Source of the DNA: Acinetobacter junii CIP 64.5
GTDB taxonomy: Bacteria; Pseudomonadota; Gammaproteobacteria; Pseudomonadales; Moraxellaceae
Reading direction: 5' to 3'
DNA: 64,000 nucleotides
NCBI RefSeq assembly: GCF_000368765.1
Contig: NZ_KB849654.1
Span: forward strand, 213,535 to 277,534
Shown here: one piece after another, positions 38,353-48,960 of the stretch
Layout: each line of letters starts with the position of its first letter
Numbering within the stretch: position 1 is the stretch's first letter
Notes under the pieces: generated by a model
Told to the model about the DNA's origin: nothing
Seen by the model: only the letters and a program-made list of their open reading frames with translations
The model's database searches: none
Program-made: the position numbers and the translations under genes

Positions 38353-39051
38353 TTATTGCTCCAATAATTTTAAAATTTCGGCTGCTGCAGTTTGTTCAGC
38401 AAAACGCCGACTTGAGCCCTCACCAATAAATTTTGGCATCCCTTCAACATTGCATTCAACTTTGAAATGTTGGTTAGGTGCATCACCTTGAATATCTACA
38501 ACCTCGTAAACTGGGAGAGGTTTTTTACGTGCTTGTAAATACTCTTGCAGGCGTGATTTCGGATCTTTGAGCTGATCTGTCGGTTCGATATGATCTAGAT
38601 AAGGCTCATACCATTTTAACACAATGCTTTGCAGTAGATTTAGGTCATTACTATCTAAATAAATCGCACCAATAATTGCTTCCACAGTATCAGCCAAAAT
38701 AGACTCTCGATGATGTCCACCTGATTTAAGCTCACCTGTACTTAAGATTAATGACCGACTCAGCTGTAGGTCATTCGCAATTTTCCCCAAAGCTTCTTGA
38801 CGAACCAAAGTCGCACGCATTCGCGTTAAACGCCCTTCATTCTCTTTAGGATATGTGTGATAAAGATAATTAGCGATGATCATCCCTAATAATGAATCGC
38901 CTAGAAATTCTAGGCGCTCATAGTTATGCTTATGGCTCACAGAACGATGAGTCAATGCCAGTTTTAACAAATCAAATTGTTGAAACTGATGACCTATTCG
39001 ATTCTGTAGTCGAGCGTCATTCAGCTTGTTGTTTGGCAGATTTTTGGTCAA
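38353..39051 (-). CDS. rnc: Ribonuclease III
   Basis: Cleaves double-stranded RNA in rRNA processing and mRNA turnover. The protein of about 232 aa has the RNase III signature NYERLEFLGDSLLG, a second acidic site LADTVEAIIGAIYLD and a C-terminal double-stranded RNA-binding domain (PKSRLQEYLQARKK to the end). No ATG is available. TTG at 39051 (reading TTG ACC AAA) fits the start of related Acinetobacter proteins. A TTG at 39063 is also open. Either start lies inside the upstream DUF4845 gene, implying coupled translation. Confidence 0.92.
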   Translation of the reverse strand: MTKNLPNNKLNDARLQNRIGHQFQQFDLLKLALTHRSVSHKHNYERLEFLGDSLLGMIIANYLYHTYPKENEGRLTRMRATLVRQEALGKIANDLQLSRSLILSTGELKSGGHHRESILADTVEAIIGAIYLDSNDLNLLQSIVLKWYEPYLDHIEPTDQLKDPKSRLQEYLQARKKPLPVYEVVDIQGDAPNQHFKVECNVEGMPKFIGEGSSRRFAEQTAAAEILKLLEQ

Positions 39052-39397
39052 AAGTCTTCTCAAAAGTCATAACTAAACTAATATTAAGCATGAAAGGCTT
39101 ACGCACTTCATACTTTTTCTTAACGATTAAATCATCTTTATAAGTCACGATTGCAACATCTTTAAATCTCAAATCCCGAACGCCATTCATATCTAGACGT
39201 TGATCCATTTGCTGAGCAAACTTTGCTGGTGTGATATTTTCTGGACTATCCTTTAATACACCTTCGATTTGAGTATTGATGATTTTATCGTCCCAATACG
39301 CTGGCCATATCGCAATGGCAGCTTTAACTGCAATTGCAAAAAGAACCACCCCAAATAAAATAGCAATATACGAAGCCCCTTGCTGAGATTTACGCAT
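39017..39397 (-). CDS. DUF4845 membrane protein
   Basis: 126 aa with one N-terminal membrane helix (ASYIAILFGVVLFAIAVKAAIAIWP), followed by a periplasmic alpha/beta domain. The position between lepB and rnc is the standard one for DUF4845 proteins. The function is unknown. It overlaps rnc by about 35 bases. Confidence 0.85.
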   Translation of the reverse strand: MRKSQQGASYIAILFGVVLFAIAVKAAIAIWPAYWDDKIINTQIEGVLKDSPENITPAKFAQQMDQRLDMNGVRDLRFKDVAIVTYKDDLIVKKKYEVRKPFMLNISLVMTFEKTFDQKSAKQQAE

Positions 39398-39420
39398 TTT
39401 ATATTTCCTATGTGTTTTTA

Positions 39421-40284
39421 TTAATCAATCTTACCATTTCGGTTAAAACTTGGAAGATTAAAACCAGGCTCTTTATGCATCCAAATATAGAATGCTCGTC
39501 CAGTTAAATTTTCTTCCGGTACAAATCCCCAAAAACGACTGTCCGCACTTTGATCACGGTTATCACCCATTGCGAAGTATTGCCCTTTCGGTACAGTTAC
39601 CTCCCAATCCTGACCATTACTTTGAATGAATACGTCATTTGCTTTTGCAACAAATGGTACTAAAGCTTCAGCACCTTTTAACTGAGCGAATTGATATTGT
39701 TCTGCTAGCGGGTTACGCCCATCTAGATAACGAATCAAATGCTGATGCTCACCCAAAGTCTCTTTAAAATAATACACAGTCGGTGTTTCTAATTGATCTT
39801 TTGCTCGATTTACTTCAGTGGCAACTTTAGCAACCTGTTTACCATTGATAATCAATTGCCCAGATTTAAACTGGATATGGTCTCCAGGTAATCCAACTAC
39901 ACGCTTAATATAGCTAATTGTGGGCTGTGGCGGGTATCTAAAAACAATTACTTCCCCACGCTTTGGCTCACCGACATCGAGTACTTTTGAGTTCACAATG
40001 GGTAGACGCACGCCATAATCAAATTTGTTGACCAAAATAAAATCCCCAGTCTCCAAGGTTGGCACCATAGAGTCTGAAGGAATATTAAATGGCTCATATA
40101 AGAATGAACGTAAAACCAAAACAACAGCTAAAACTGGCCAGAAGTCATAGGCCCATGTGATAATAAAATTTTCCTGATCACGACCTTTATTTGCACGCTG
40201 TTTAAATACAAACTTATCAAGCAACCACACTAGAAAAAAAATCAGTGTGGCAGGTACTAAAATCAAATTAAAATCAAAATCCAT
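39421..40284 (-). CDS. lepB: Signal peptidase I
   Basis: The inner-membrane protease that removes signal peptides from exported proteins. The 287 aa protein has two N-terminal membrane helices. The catalytic Ser72 is in PSDSMVPTL and the general-base Lys127 in YIKRVVGLPGD. The box GDNRDQSADSRFWG is near the C-terminus. It follows lepA by 21 bases. Confidence 0.96.
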   Translation of the reverse strand: MDFDFNLILVPATLIFFLVWLLDKFVFKQRANKGRDQENFIITWAYDFWPVLAVVLVLRSFLYEPFNIPSDSMVPTLETGDFILVNKFDYGVRLPIVNSKVLDVGEPKRGEVIVFRYPPQPTISYIKRVVGLPGDHIQFKSGQLIINGKQVAKVATEVNRAKDQLETPTVYYFKETLGEHQHLIRYLDGRNPLAEQYQFAQLKGAEALVPFVAKANDVFIQSNGQDWEVTVPKGQYFAMGDNRDQSADSRFWGFVPEENLTGRAFYIWMHKEPGFNLPSFNRNGKID

Positions 40285-40305
40285 GGGTGAGTCCTAATTA
40301 TTTCT

Positions 40306-42123
40306 TTATCGTTCGACTTTCAATACAGCTAAGAAGGCTTCTTGTGGGATTTCAACACTTCCCACCTGCTTCATGCGCTTCTTACCTTCTTTCTGTTTTG
40401 AAAGTAATTTCTTCTTACGAGACACGTCACCACCGTAACATTTTGCCAATACGTTTTTACGCATCGCTTTTACAGTAGAACGAGCAATAATTTGTGCGCC
40501 AATCGCTGCCTGAATTGCAACATCGAACATTTGACGAGGGATCAAATCCTTCATCTTTTCAACCAAAGCGATTCCGCGATGGCGAGCATCCTGACGATGA
40601 CAAATCATCGCTAAAGCATCAACTTTCTCACCATTAATTAATACATCAACCTTAACTAAAGATGAACTCTCAAAACGCACGAAGTTGTAATCGAGCGATG
40701 CAAAACCACGTGAGCAAGACTTCAATCGATCAAAGAAGTCCATTACCACTTCAGCCATAGGGATTTCAAATGTGATAGACACTTGGTTTCCAAGGAATTT
40801 CATATCCTTTTGCACACCACGACGCTCTACACACAAAGTCATCACATTACCTAGATACTCTTGAGGAACAAGAATATGACATTCTGCAATTGGTTCACGC
40901 AAATCTTCGACTGTTGATCCATCTGGCATTTTTGATGGACTGTCGATATAGATGGTTTCACCTTTTTTGGTGAGTGCTTCATAAATTACAGTAGGTGCTG
41001 AACTGATTAAATCTAAATCATACTCACGCTCTAAACGTTCCTGTACGATTTCCATATGCAACATACCAAGGAAGCCGCAACGGAATCCGAAACCTAATGC
41101 ATCTGAGCTTTCAGGTTCAAAAAACAATGCCGAGTCGTTAATTTGCAGCTTTTGTAATGCTTCACGGAATGGTTCAAAGTCGCTAGAATCAATCGGGAAA
41201 AGACCTGCATAAACCTGCGGTTTAACCTTTTTGAAACCTGGTAGTGTGGCAACATCAGGTGTCGATGATAAAGTAATGGTATCACCTACTGGTGCACCAA
41301 AAATATCCTTAATCCCCGCAATAACGAAACCTACTTCACCAGCTTCTAGGATATCGGTCTCAGTATGCTTAGGGTTGAAAACACCAACTGAGGTAACTGG
41401 ATGTGTTTGACCAGTCGATTTCACTAGCATTTTATCGCCTTTGCGGATACGACCTTGTTTAATACGAACAAGTGAAACCACACCGAGATAATTATCAAAC
41501 CATGAATCAATGATTAGAGCTTGTAATGGAGCTTCACGATTACCTTCAGGTGCTGGAATAACGTCAACCAAACGCTCTAAAACACCCTCTACACCCAAGC
41601 CAGTTTTTGCTGAACATGTTGGAGCATTCGTTGCTTCAATACCAATGATTTCTTCAATCTCGTGAATAACACGCTCTGGCTCAGCTTGTGGAAGATCAAT
41701 CTTGTTTAAGATTGGTAATACCTCTAAGCCCTGCTCAATTGCTGTATAACAGTTCGCTACAGACTGAGCCTCAACACCCTGTGCAGCATCGACCACCAGT
41801 AATGCACCTTCACAAGCAGCTAAAGAACGTGACACTTCATATGAGAAATCTACGTGACCTGGCGTATCAATAAAGTTAAGCTGATATTCTTGACCATTTG
41901 GATGTGTGTAGTACAAAGTAACGGATGCAGCTTTAATGGTAATCCCACGTTCGCGCTCGAGCTCCATTGAATCCAGTACTTGGGCTTGCATTTCACGATC
42001 TTGCAAACCACCACACATTTGAATAAAACGGTCAGCCAAAGTGGACTTACCATGGTCAATATGAGCAATGATCGAGAAATTTCGTATATTTTTGATATCT
42101 ACGGATTTTTTAGCTTGCGCCAT
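40306..42123 (-). CDS. lepA: Elongation factor 4 (LepA)
   Basis: A ribosome-associated GTPase. The 605 aa protein has a G domain at the N-terminus ([37 protein letters not shown]), then EF-G-like domains and the LepA-specific C-terminal domain ([25 protein letters not shown]). It is the first gene of the lepA-lepB-DUF4845-rnc-era-lipoprotein-recO-pdxJ-miaE block. Confidence 0.97.
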   Translation of the reverse strand: MAQAKKSVDIKNIRNFSIIAHIDHGKSTLADRFIQMCGGLQDREMQAQVLDSMELERERGITIKAASVTLYYTHPNGQEYQLNFIDTPGHVDFSYEVSRSLAACEGALLVVDAAQGVEAQSVANCYTAIEQGLEVLPILNKIDLPQAEPERVIHEIEEIIGIEATNAPTCSAKTGLGVEGVLERLVDVIPAPEGNREAPLQALIIDSWFDNYLGVVSLVRIKQGRIRKGDKMLVKSTGQTHPVTSVGVFNPKHTETDILEAGEVGFVIAGIKDIFGAPVGDTITLSSTPDVATLPGFKKVKPQVYAGLFPIDSSDFEPFREALQKLQINDSALFFEPESSDALGFGFRCGFLGMLHMEIVQERLEREYDLDLISSAPTVIYEALTKKGETIYIDSPSKMPDGSTVEDLREPIAECHILVPQEYLGNVMTLCVERRGVQKDMKFLGNQVSITFEIPMAEVVMDFFDRLKSCSRGFASLDYNFVRFESSSLVKVDVLINGEKVDALAMICHRQDARHRGIALVEKMKDLIPRQMFDVAIQAAIGAQIIARSTVKAMRKNVLAKCYGGDVSRKKKLLSKQKEGKKRMKQVGSVEIPQEAFLAVLKVER

Positions 42124-42284
42124 GGGTTACCTTGAGAATATTGAACGCTCATAACTTTTTAGTTGCTATAAGCCAAAACGGTTTAACAAAATTGTTGCCG
42201 ATTATAACAGAAGCCAATTTTAAAGTATTCAAAATAATTATCTTGCTTTCAAAACCTATCGCTTTAGTTTATTCGCGAAGCAAC

Positions 42285-42743
42285 TTAATCCACTTGATGG
42301 TATAAAACTGAGAAATCCATAGGATCGAGCTTAGCAGAAATAGGTTGATATGCTTGTGTGAAACTTGGTGACATACGTTTTGGACGCCCAGTCGAAATTT
42401 CAATACAAGCCCACTTAGTATTACCCATAAAAATAATACTTTGATCTTTAGGTCGATAAAATGCGTACTGACGAAATGAATAAAGTGCATTTAGATCGTC
42501 TAGCCAAGTTCTTAAAATAATTTCTTCACCTTCAAGCGCAGCTTTCCGATATTGAACATGATGCTCGACTGCCACCATCGCATGCTTAAGTTCAAAATAC
42601 TGTTTTAACCCCAAACCTAAAGCTTCGATATGTGCTGCAGCTACGTCTTGCATCCATTGGACATACATCACATTGTTAACATGACCCAATACATCTATAT
42701 GCTTAGCTTCTACTTGAATTTTTAAATCAAAAATTGTGCTCAT
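42285..42743 (-). CDS. Acyl-CoA thioesterase, hotdog fold (YbgC/FadM-like)
   Basis: 152 aa single hotdog domain with the catalytic-site motif DVLGHVNNVMYVQWMQD (the Asp is typical of 4-hydroxybenzoyl-CoA-type thioesterases). Such enzymes release fatty or aromatic acids from CoA. The substrate cannot be assigned. It lies between degP and lepA on the minus strand with no clear terminator of its own. Confidence 0.88.
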   Translation of the reverse strand: MSTIFDLKIQVEAKHIDVLGHVNNVMYVQWMQDVAAAHIEALGLGLKQYFELKHAMVAVEHHVQYRKAALEGEEIILRTWLDDLNALYSFRQYAFYRPKDQSIIFMGNTKWACIEISTGRPKRMSPSFTQAYQPISAKLDPMDFSVLYHQVD

Positions 42744-42815
42744 ATTACTTATTAATCACTAAATTCAACGATCATGGCATACACTAGTGCAATCTAGTTC
42801 CAATTTCAAAAATAA

Positions 42816-42840
42816 AAACCACCCAAAATTTGGGTGGTTT
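42816..42840 (-). terminator. Intrinsic terminator of the DegP-type gene
   Basis: AAACCACCCA-AAATT-TGGGTGGTTT. On the minus strand it is followed by a U-rich run. Confidence 0.87.
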
Positions 42841-42858
42841 CAAGACCATTAATCTTAT

Positions 42859-44235
42859 TTAAGGTAAGCGTAAACCTAAAATTGCACGTTGCCCCTGACG
42901 AATAATTGCAACTCGCGCAACGCTATTTTTTGGTAAAGCAGCTACCGTTTTTGCAAACATCTGACTGTTTGTGATCGGAGTTCCGTTCACCTGAATAATC
43001 ACATCACCCGCGACGATATTAGACAATGATGCTAATCCACCACGCTTAACATCTTGAACTAGAATTCCACCATTAACATCCAAGCGAGTTTGCTCTGCTT
43101 GAGTTAAATTACGGATACTCATCCCTAAACCACTTGTTGGATTATTCTTATCTTCTGCAGCTGGCGTATCGTCTGGCGCGGTGCCAAGTGTTGCCGATAT
43201 AGTACGAGTTCTATCATCTCGTAAAACATCTAATTGAATCGTTTGGTTCGGTGCTACCCGATTAAGCACATTTAACAAATCACTTGTGCGCAGAATTGAA
43301 TTTCCATTGATTTTCAAAATCACATCACCCGACTTCAGACCTGCTTTTTCAGCTGGCGATTTAGGTGTAACTTGTGTGATGAGAGAACCTTCAGGTTTTG
43401 GTAATTTATAAGCCTCTGCTAGGTTACGATCAATATCTTGCAACATCACACCAAGATAAGAACGTGTCACTTTACCATTCACTTTTAATTGCTGAACAAC
43501 ATCCATCGCAACATCAATAGGAATAGAGAATGACAATCCCATATAACCTCCAGTTCCACTGAAGATACGAGAGTTAACACCAATCACTTCACCTTGTTGA
43601 TTGAACAAAGGGCCACCAGAGTTACCTGGATTTAAAGCGGCATCTGTTTGAATAAATGGAACAGAAGTTTCACCACTCATATTTCGAGACTTTGCACTCA
43701 CAATTCCAGCTGAAGCTGAATAATCAAAACCAAATGGCGAACCAATCGCGAGAACAGGCTCACCAACTTTGAGTCGATTCACATCACCAATTTTTAATTC
43801 AGGAAAATTATTGCCATTCACTTTGAGAACAGCAACATCTGTTCGCTCGTCACTTCCCACTAAGGTTGCATCGAGTTCACGACGATCATTTAGGGTGATG
43901 CTAATTCTGGATGCATTCTCAATTACATGATGGTTGGTAACTAAATAACCATCTTTACTAATGAAAAATGCACTGCCGTAAGCAGTTTTTTCTTGTGGTC
44001 CCTGCTGCTGCGGGATAATGATCTGATTACCAAAAAAACGACGTAGTATTTCTGGTACTTGTTGCTGTAATAACTCTTCCTGAGTCATTTTCTTGACAAC
44101 ATTTACACTCACTACCGCAGGACTAACCTGTTCTACGAGGTTTGAAAAATCTACTGGTGACGCAGCATTTACTTGTGCAGCTGCTACTGTAAATACCGCA
44201 GTGAACAATCCTTGTTGTATATATCGACTTTTCAT
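42859..44235 (-). CDS. Periplasmic serine protease of the DegP/MucD family
   Basis: 458 aa HtrA protease/chaperone that degrades misfolded envelope proteins. A signal peptide ends near VNAA. The trypsin-like domain has His103 (TNHHVI), Asp133 (RTDVAVLK) and Ser206 (NPGNSGGPL). Two PDZ domains follow (about 258-345 and 370-455). Length and domains fit DegP or MucD. Upstream lies a 382 bp divergent gap to nadB. Confidence 0.93.
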   Translation of the reverse strand: MKSRYIQQGLFTAVFTVAAAQVNAASPVDFSNLVEQVSPAVVSVNVVKKMTQEELLQQQVPEILRRFFGNQIIIPQQQGPQEKTAYGSAFFISKDGYLVTNHHVIENASRISITLNDRRELDATLVGSDERTDVAVLKVNGNNFPELKIGDVNRLKVGEPVLAIGSPFGFDYSASAGIVSAKSRNMSGETSVPFIQTDAALNPGNSGGPLFNQQGEVIGVNSRIFSGTGGYMGLSFSIPIDVAMDVVQQLKVNGKVTRSYLGVMLQDIDRNLAEAYKLPKPEGSLITQVTPKSPAEKAGLKSGDVILKINGNSILRTSDLLNVLNRVAPNQTIQLDVLRDDRTRTISATLGTAPDDTPAAEDKNNPTSGLGMSIRNLTQAEQTRLDVNGGILVQDVKRGGLASLSNIVAGDVIIQVNGTPITNSQMFAKTVAALPKNSVARVAIIRQGQRAILGLRLP

Positions 44236-44617
44236 AGAAGCAAGAACCTACATACTGATGATCGAATAGAAATTTAAGCTAATGTTTTATCATAAGCTAC
44301 ATTTTTATTTCGTTAAAAAATGTTTGTATTTTCGAGGTATACAGACAAATTTAAAAATAAAATTATGGAGAAAATGTGGAGAAATATATTCTTCCTAATT
44401 ACAGCTTGAGTTTCTATTGAATTACTTAAATAGAAATTAAAACCATGTTGCTTCACGTAACTTATGTTCAATCTATGTGAAAAGTTTAATTCTTGGCATA
44501 TAGACTAATTATCTGGTTATTCGCTAAAAATTCACGCAATTCTAAGCAGAATAGCACTTGCCTTTTTTACAAAAAAGCGGTGTCATTAGCGAACGTTTGA
44601 TATTGAAGCAGATCGAC
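44236..44617. promoter_or_regulatory. Divergent intergenic region between the DegP-type gene and nadB
   Basis: This 382 bp AT-rich stretch holds no convincing gene. The one structural element I see is an 8-bp inverted repeat, TTTCTATT (44411-44418) and AATAGAAA (44429-44436), with a 10-base spacer. Promoters for both genes must lie here, but no consensus pair stands out. Confidence 0.4.
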
Positions 44618-46249
44618 ATGCCTGATTTAGAAACAATTCATCATTTTGACGTGATTATTGTGGGCAGTGGTGGTGCAGGTTTAAGTCTCGCACTTTCTTT
44701 ACCTCATCATTATAACATTGCAATCTTAGCTAAGGCTGAACTAACTGAAGCTAGCACTTACTATGCTCAAGGTGGTGTTGCTGCGGTATTGGATGAGACT
44801 GATTCAATTCAACAACATATTAATGACACTATGATTGCAGGCGGACATCTTTGTGAGCTAGATGCTGTCAAACATACGGTTGAAGGTGGTAAGCCTTCTG
44901 TAGATTTCTTATTAAAACAAGGTGTCCAGTTTACTCTAGACGATGATGAACAACTTCATCTCACCCGTGAAGGTGGCCATTCGCAGCGACGAATCATTCA
45001 CTCGGCTGATGCAACTGGTAAAGCCATTTCAACGACCCTAGTTGAACGTGCGAAAGAACGTAAAAATATCACCATCTTTGAAAACTACATTGCAATTGAT
45101 CTTATTACCTTGCACAAACTTGGTCATCTAGATCAAACCAACCGTGCAATAGGTTTATATGCTCTTAATGAAAAGACTGAGCAAGTTCATACTTTCTTAG
45201 CACCTTTTACTGCATTAGCATGTGGCGGTGCAATGAAGGCATATCTCTATACATCTAATCCAGATATTGCTACAGGTGATGGTATTGCGATGGCGTATCG
45301 TGCTGGTTGTCGTGTAGCAAACATGGAGTTTAATCAATTCCACCCAACGTGTTTATACCACCCTAAAGCACGCTCTTTCTTAATTACTGAAGCAATGCGT
45401 GGTGAAGGTGCGTACTTACGTCTACCTGACGGCGAGCGTTTTATGCTTCGTTTTGACGAACGCGCTGAACTGGCGCCACGCGATATTGTGGCACGTACCA
45501 TCGACCATGAAATCAAACGTCTAGGTATTCGTCATGTGTGGTTAGACATCACACATAAATCACCTGAATTTATTATTGAACACTTCCCTACGCTATATGC
45601 TCGCTTGCTTGAACTCGGAATTGATATTACCAAAGACATGATTCCTGTTGTTCCTGCTGCTCACTATACCTGTGGTGGTGTAGTTGTAGATTCTAATAGC
45701 CAAACTGATCTCGATGGTTTATATGCGATTGGTGAAACTTCTTATACAGGTTTACACGGCGCAAATCGTATGGCGAGTAACTCGTTACTTGAATGTTTCG
45801 TTTATGGTATGAGTGCAGCAGAAGACATTCAAAGCAAACATAATCTGAACTTTGAGTTTCCGAACGTACCATCTTGGGATGAATCACAGGTTACTGACGC
45901 TGACGAAGATGTTGTGATCTTACAAAACTGGGACGAACTACGTTCAACCATGTGGAACTACGTCGGTATTGTTCGTACGACTAAACGTCTACAACGTGCG
46001 TTACATCGTATCGAGATGTTGAAGCGTGAAATCAATGAATACTATCAAGATTACCGAGTCAGTAAGAACCTGATCGAATTGCGTAACCTCGTTTTAGTTT
46101 CTGAAATGATTGTACGTTGTGCGATGGAACGTAAGGAATCTCGTGGTTTGCATTACACGCTTGATTACCCAGAGCTTTCAAACGAAATTCGTAAGACAGT
46201 GTTAACCCCACCGAACTTTAAGGTGGAACAGCCATTGGTGAATGAGTGA
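44618..46249 (+). CDS. nadB: L-aspartate oxidase
   Basis: FAD-dependent oxidation of L-aspartate to iminoaspartate, the first step of de novo NAD synthesis. The 543 aa protein begins with the dinucleotide fold [15 protein letters not shown]. It has [30 protein letters not shown] and the flavin-binding C-terminal HTCGG-like [13 protein letters not shown] 44618 gives the normal N-terminus. A TTG-started extension of 20 codons is unlikely. The quinolinate synthase partner NadA is not in the window. Confidence 0.95.
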   Translation: MPDLETIHHFDVIIVGSGGAGLSLALSLPHHYNIAILAKAELTEASTYYAQGGVAAVLDETDSIQQHINDTMIAGGHLCELDAVKHTVEGGKPSVDFLLKQGVQFTLDDDEQLHLTREGGHSQRRIIHSADATGKAISTTLVERAKERKNITIFENYIAIDLITLHKLGHLDQTNRAIGLYALNEKTEQVHTFLAPFTALACGGAMKAYLYTSNPDIATGDGIAMAYRAGCRVANMEFNQFHPTCLYHPKARSFLITEAMRGEGAYLRLPDGERFMLRFDERAELAPRDIVARTIDHEIKRLGIRHVWLDITHKSPEFIIEHFPTLYARLLELGIDITKDMIPVVPAAHYTCGGVVVDSNSQTDLDGLYAIGETSYTGLHGANRMASNSLLECFVYGMSAAEDIQSKHNLNFEFPNVPSWDESQVTDADEDVVILQNWDELRSTMWNYVGIVRTTKRLQRALHRIEMLKREINEYYQDYRVSKNLIELRNLVLVSEMIVRCAMERKESRGLHYTLDYPELSNEIRKTVLTPPNFKVEQPLVNE

Positions 46250-46308
46250 TACTTTCAAGTTTTTGATATTTTCAAGATAACTTATAGTTATTATTTACTA
46301 TCGAGGTA

Positions 46309-46401
46309 GGTGACATGCATGTCGCCTGTTGAGCTGCGGTATCAAGGATGTACCGTCAGCTCAACAAAGGATTTTTGTTACTTTTCATCCGTGAAAAGTA
46401 A
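46309..46401. repeat. Structured intergenic element: three consecutive hairpins
   Basis: Between nadB and tmk lie three adjacent dyads. The first is GGTGACATGCATGTCGCC (46309-46326). The second is a long hairpin with outer arms GTTGAGCTG/CAGCTCAAC (46328-46336, 46357-46365) and inner arms CGGTA/TACCG. The third is TTACTTTTCA-TCCG-TGAAAAGTAA (46378-46401). None has a classical U tract. The compact, GC-richer design resembles REP/BIME-like or MITE-like interspersed elements. I saw only this one copy in the window. Confidence 0.6.
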
Positions 46402-46469
46402 GGCATAAGAAATAAAACCAAAACATCACCGAAACTTTTGGTCAATACAGGTTGAGTATATAACCGTAT

Positions 46470-47072
46470 TTACTTCAAATACTGCAATGCCTCTTCAAAC
46501 ACAACATCCGCATTTTGTGTTGCATCCAAACGCTTGATCCGTTCAGGCTCTGCTTGCCATAAAGTCTTATAACCAGCACGTACCTTGGCAAAGAAGCTCA
46601 ATTTTTCTTGTTCAAAACGATCTAATGCACCACGCTCTCGTGCACGAGTCATGCCCAACTCAATCGGTGCATCCAACCAAAAGGTAATATTCGGCATTTT
46701 TGCCACAAAAGTTTGATTTAACAATTGCAGCTTTTCCTGACTTAAACCACGCCCAGCACACTGATAAGCAAAGCTGGCATCAGTAAAACGATCACTCAGC
46801 ACAATTTTCCCCGCCGCTAACGCAGGTAAAATCACTTGTTGTAAATGTTGAGCTCGTGCAGCATAAATCAGTAATAGCTCAGTATCATGACTCATTTGCT
46901 CATCATGATTTACTGCCAATAATAATGTACGAATCTGTTCTGCTAATGGTGTGCCACCAGGCTCACGGGTCAGTACAACTTCTTTACCTTGCTGTTCAAA
47001 GTACTGATGAATTTTACGAATCAGAGTGGTTTTCCCTACACCTTCCGTACCTTCAAAACTAATAAACATCAT
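46470..47072 (-). CDS. tmk: Thymidylate kinase
   Basis: Phosphorylates dTMP to dTDP. The 200 aa protein has P-loop GTEGVGKTT (residues 8-16), LTREPGGTPLAEQIR, the DRF motif (SDRFTDAS) and the lid region RARERGALDRFEQE. The ATG overlaps the mltG stop (ATGA), so translation is coupled. The pabC-mltG-tmk order is the usual one. Confidence 0.96.
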   Translation of the reverse strand: MMFISFEGTEGVGKTTLIRKIHQYFEQQGKEVVLTREPGGTPLAEQIRTLLLAVNHDEQMSHDTELLLIYAARAQHLQQVILPALAAGKIVLSDRFTDASFAYQCAGRGLSQEKLQLLNQTFVAKMPNITFWLDAPIELGMTRARERGALDRFEQEKLSFFAKVRAGYKTLWQAEPERIKRLDATQNADVVFEEALQYLK

Positions 47073-48145
47073 TCACCTTGATTTTTCTTTGAGCGGAGTA
47101 CAGACAAGTAATCTTGTACTGCACGATTATGCTCTGCTAGAGAAGCACTAAATTTATGTCCACCATTTCCTGTTGCGACGAAATAAATATTTTTTGAATC
47201 GTCTGGATGCATCGCCGCTTCAATCGCTTTTTTGCTTGGTAATGCAATTGGGGTTGGCGGTAAACCATTAATTGTATAAGTGTTATATGCGGTTGGTGTC
47301 CTTAAATCATTACGTGTGATATTACCTGTGTAACGATCCCCCATCCCATAAATTACAGTTGGATCGGTTTGTAAGCGCATACCAATTTTTAAACGACGCA
47401 CAAAAACACCTGAAACTTGCTCAAGCTCACGATCTAAACTGGTTTCTTTTTCAATAATTGAAGCCATAATTAATGCTTCATATTTATCTTTATAAGGAAG
47501 ATTGGCTGCTTTATTCGCCCAAGCTTCATCTAAAGACTTCATTTGACGATGATATAAATCCGTTAAGATTTTTTTATCAGTTTCGCCTTTGGCAAAGAAA
47601 TATGTATCTGGTGCAAACAAGCCTTCAGGATGTGAATAAGGAATATCAAGTTCTTTTAATAATTGATCCTGAGGTAAATCCAATATTGTTTTAGTGACAT
47701 TTGAATCTTTTTTAAGATTGTTAATCAATTGCTTAAATGTCGTGCCTTCTATCACTAAAATTCGATTCATTTGAGCATTTTCAGCATTGGATAACATTTC
47801 CAAAACTTGACGAACACTCATACCTTGCGTGACTTCATAAACACCTGCTTTCATCGTGTCATGAATCATAAACTTTTGATAGAGTTTCAAAATAATCGGA
47901 AAATTCACTTTATTTTCTTCAGCTAAACGGTCAATAAAACCAGAATAGGTATCTCCAGAAGAAATGACCAAAAGCTGTTTTTTGTTTTGAACAGGATAAT
48001 TCTTGAATAAACTTGACCAGAAAACACCAAAGATCACAATCAAAAAAGCGATGACTGCAATGATAAAAAACTTAATAGAAAACTGAGCTTGTGATTTGGC
48101 TTTAGGCTTTTTCTTAGTTTTGCTTGGATTCGGAGGTTTTGGCAT
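47069..48145 (-). CDS. mltG: Endolytic murein transglycosylase MltG
   Basis: An inner-membrane enzyme that cleaves nascent peptidoglycan and limits glycan length. The 358 aa protein has a basic cytoplasmic N-terminus, one membrane helix (FFIIAVIAFLIVIFGVFW), a LysM-like segment and the YceG domain with the catalytic ASIIEKE and LRTPTAYNTYTINGLPPTPI motifs. It lies two bases after pabC and overlaps tmk by four. Confidence 0.95.
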   Translation of the reverse strand: MPKPPNPSKTKKKPKAKSQAQFSIKFFIIAVIAFLIVIFGVFWSSLFKNYPVQNKKQLLVISSGDTYSGFIDRLAEENKVNFPIILKLYQKFMIHDTMKAGVYEVTQGMSVRQVLEMLSNAENAQMNRILVIEGTTFKQLINNLKKDSNVTKTILDLPQDQLLKELDIPYSHPEGLFAPDTYFFAKGETDKKILTDLYHRQMKSLDEAWANKAANLPYKDKYEALIMASIIEKETSLDRELEQVSGVFVRRLKIGMRLQTDPTVIYGMGDRYTGNITRNDLRTPTAYNTYTINGLPPTPIALPSKKAIEAAMHPDDSKNIYFVATGNGGHKFSASLAEHNRAVQDYLSVLRSKKNQGE

Positions 48146-48147
48146 AT

Positions 48148-48960
48148 TTAGTAAATCTGGCTAAGTTTTAAAGAATTAAATAAATCAAGATACGGTTGCT
48201 GCTGCATTGTTCGAGCTTGAAATCGAACTACGGCTTTCATCGGATGCAAAGCATTACAGAAAAATATGTTCTGGATATGCGCGATCTGATCCATTTCAAT
48301 ACAACGTTGTTCACATGAAATATGATTTTGTTGCATACGAGATAGAATGTGCGCACGCATTACACCGTGCACGCCATTATAGCGAAGTTCTGGAGTAATC
48401 CATTGATCATTTATACGAATAAAACAATTACTGCTTACACCTTCAACAATATACCCTTGCACGTCCGTAACTAATGCTTCTAGCCAACCTCGTTGATCGG
48501 CTTCTTGCTTCAACACAACTTGCTCTAGTCGATTCAAAGTCTTCAAACCAACCAAATGAGGCATATGCAAACCTACAGCATGATTCAGTAAACCACTTTC
48601 AATCCATTCAGGCTCTAAATGTTGCCATTGTTTAGGATAAAACCACACATATACATCGGCTGGGTGTAGAGGAAGACTATATCCTCGGTCACCTTCTCCG
48701 CGACTGATAACAACCTTCAACGTACCATTCAAGTTTTTTTCATGTTGTAGCAATTGATCTAATGCTTGGTCTATAAAAGATAAATCAGCATCCAAACTTA
48801 AATTTTTACAAGCATAATTCAAACGGGCAATATGTAGTTCTTTTAATTCCATTCCACCATGCACCAATCGTGCTGTTGTAAAACACCCATCACCGTAGTG
48901 AAACGCACGATCTAATAAAGGAATTGAATCAATCAACTGCCCATTTTTATAGCATTGCAT
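48148..48960 (-). CDS. pabC: Aminodeoxychorismate lyase
   Basis: A PLP enzyme (fold IV) that releases 4-aminobenzoate from aminodeoxychorismate for folate synthesis. The 270 aa protein has the FHYGDGCFTTARL opening, the LKTLNRLEQVVLKQEA segment with the PLP-region lysine, and the VEGVSSNCFI box. It is the first gene of pabC-mltG-tmk. Confidence 0.93.
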   Translation of the reverse strand: MQCYKNGQLIDSIPLLDRAFHYGDGCFTTARLVHGGMELKELHIARLNYACKNLSLDADLSFIDQALDQLLQHEKNLNGTLKVVISRGEGDRGYSLPLHPADVYVWFYPKQWQHLEPEWIESGLLNHAVGLHMPHLVGLKTLNRLEQVVLKQEADQRGWLEALVTDVQGYIVEGVSSNCFIRINDQWITPELRYNGVHGVMRAHILSRMQQNHISCEQRCIEMDQIAHIQNIFFCNALHPMKAVVRFQARTMQQQPYLDLFNSLKLSQIY

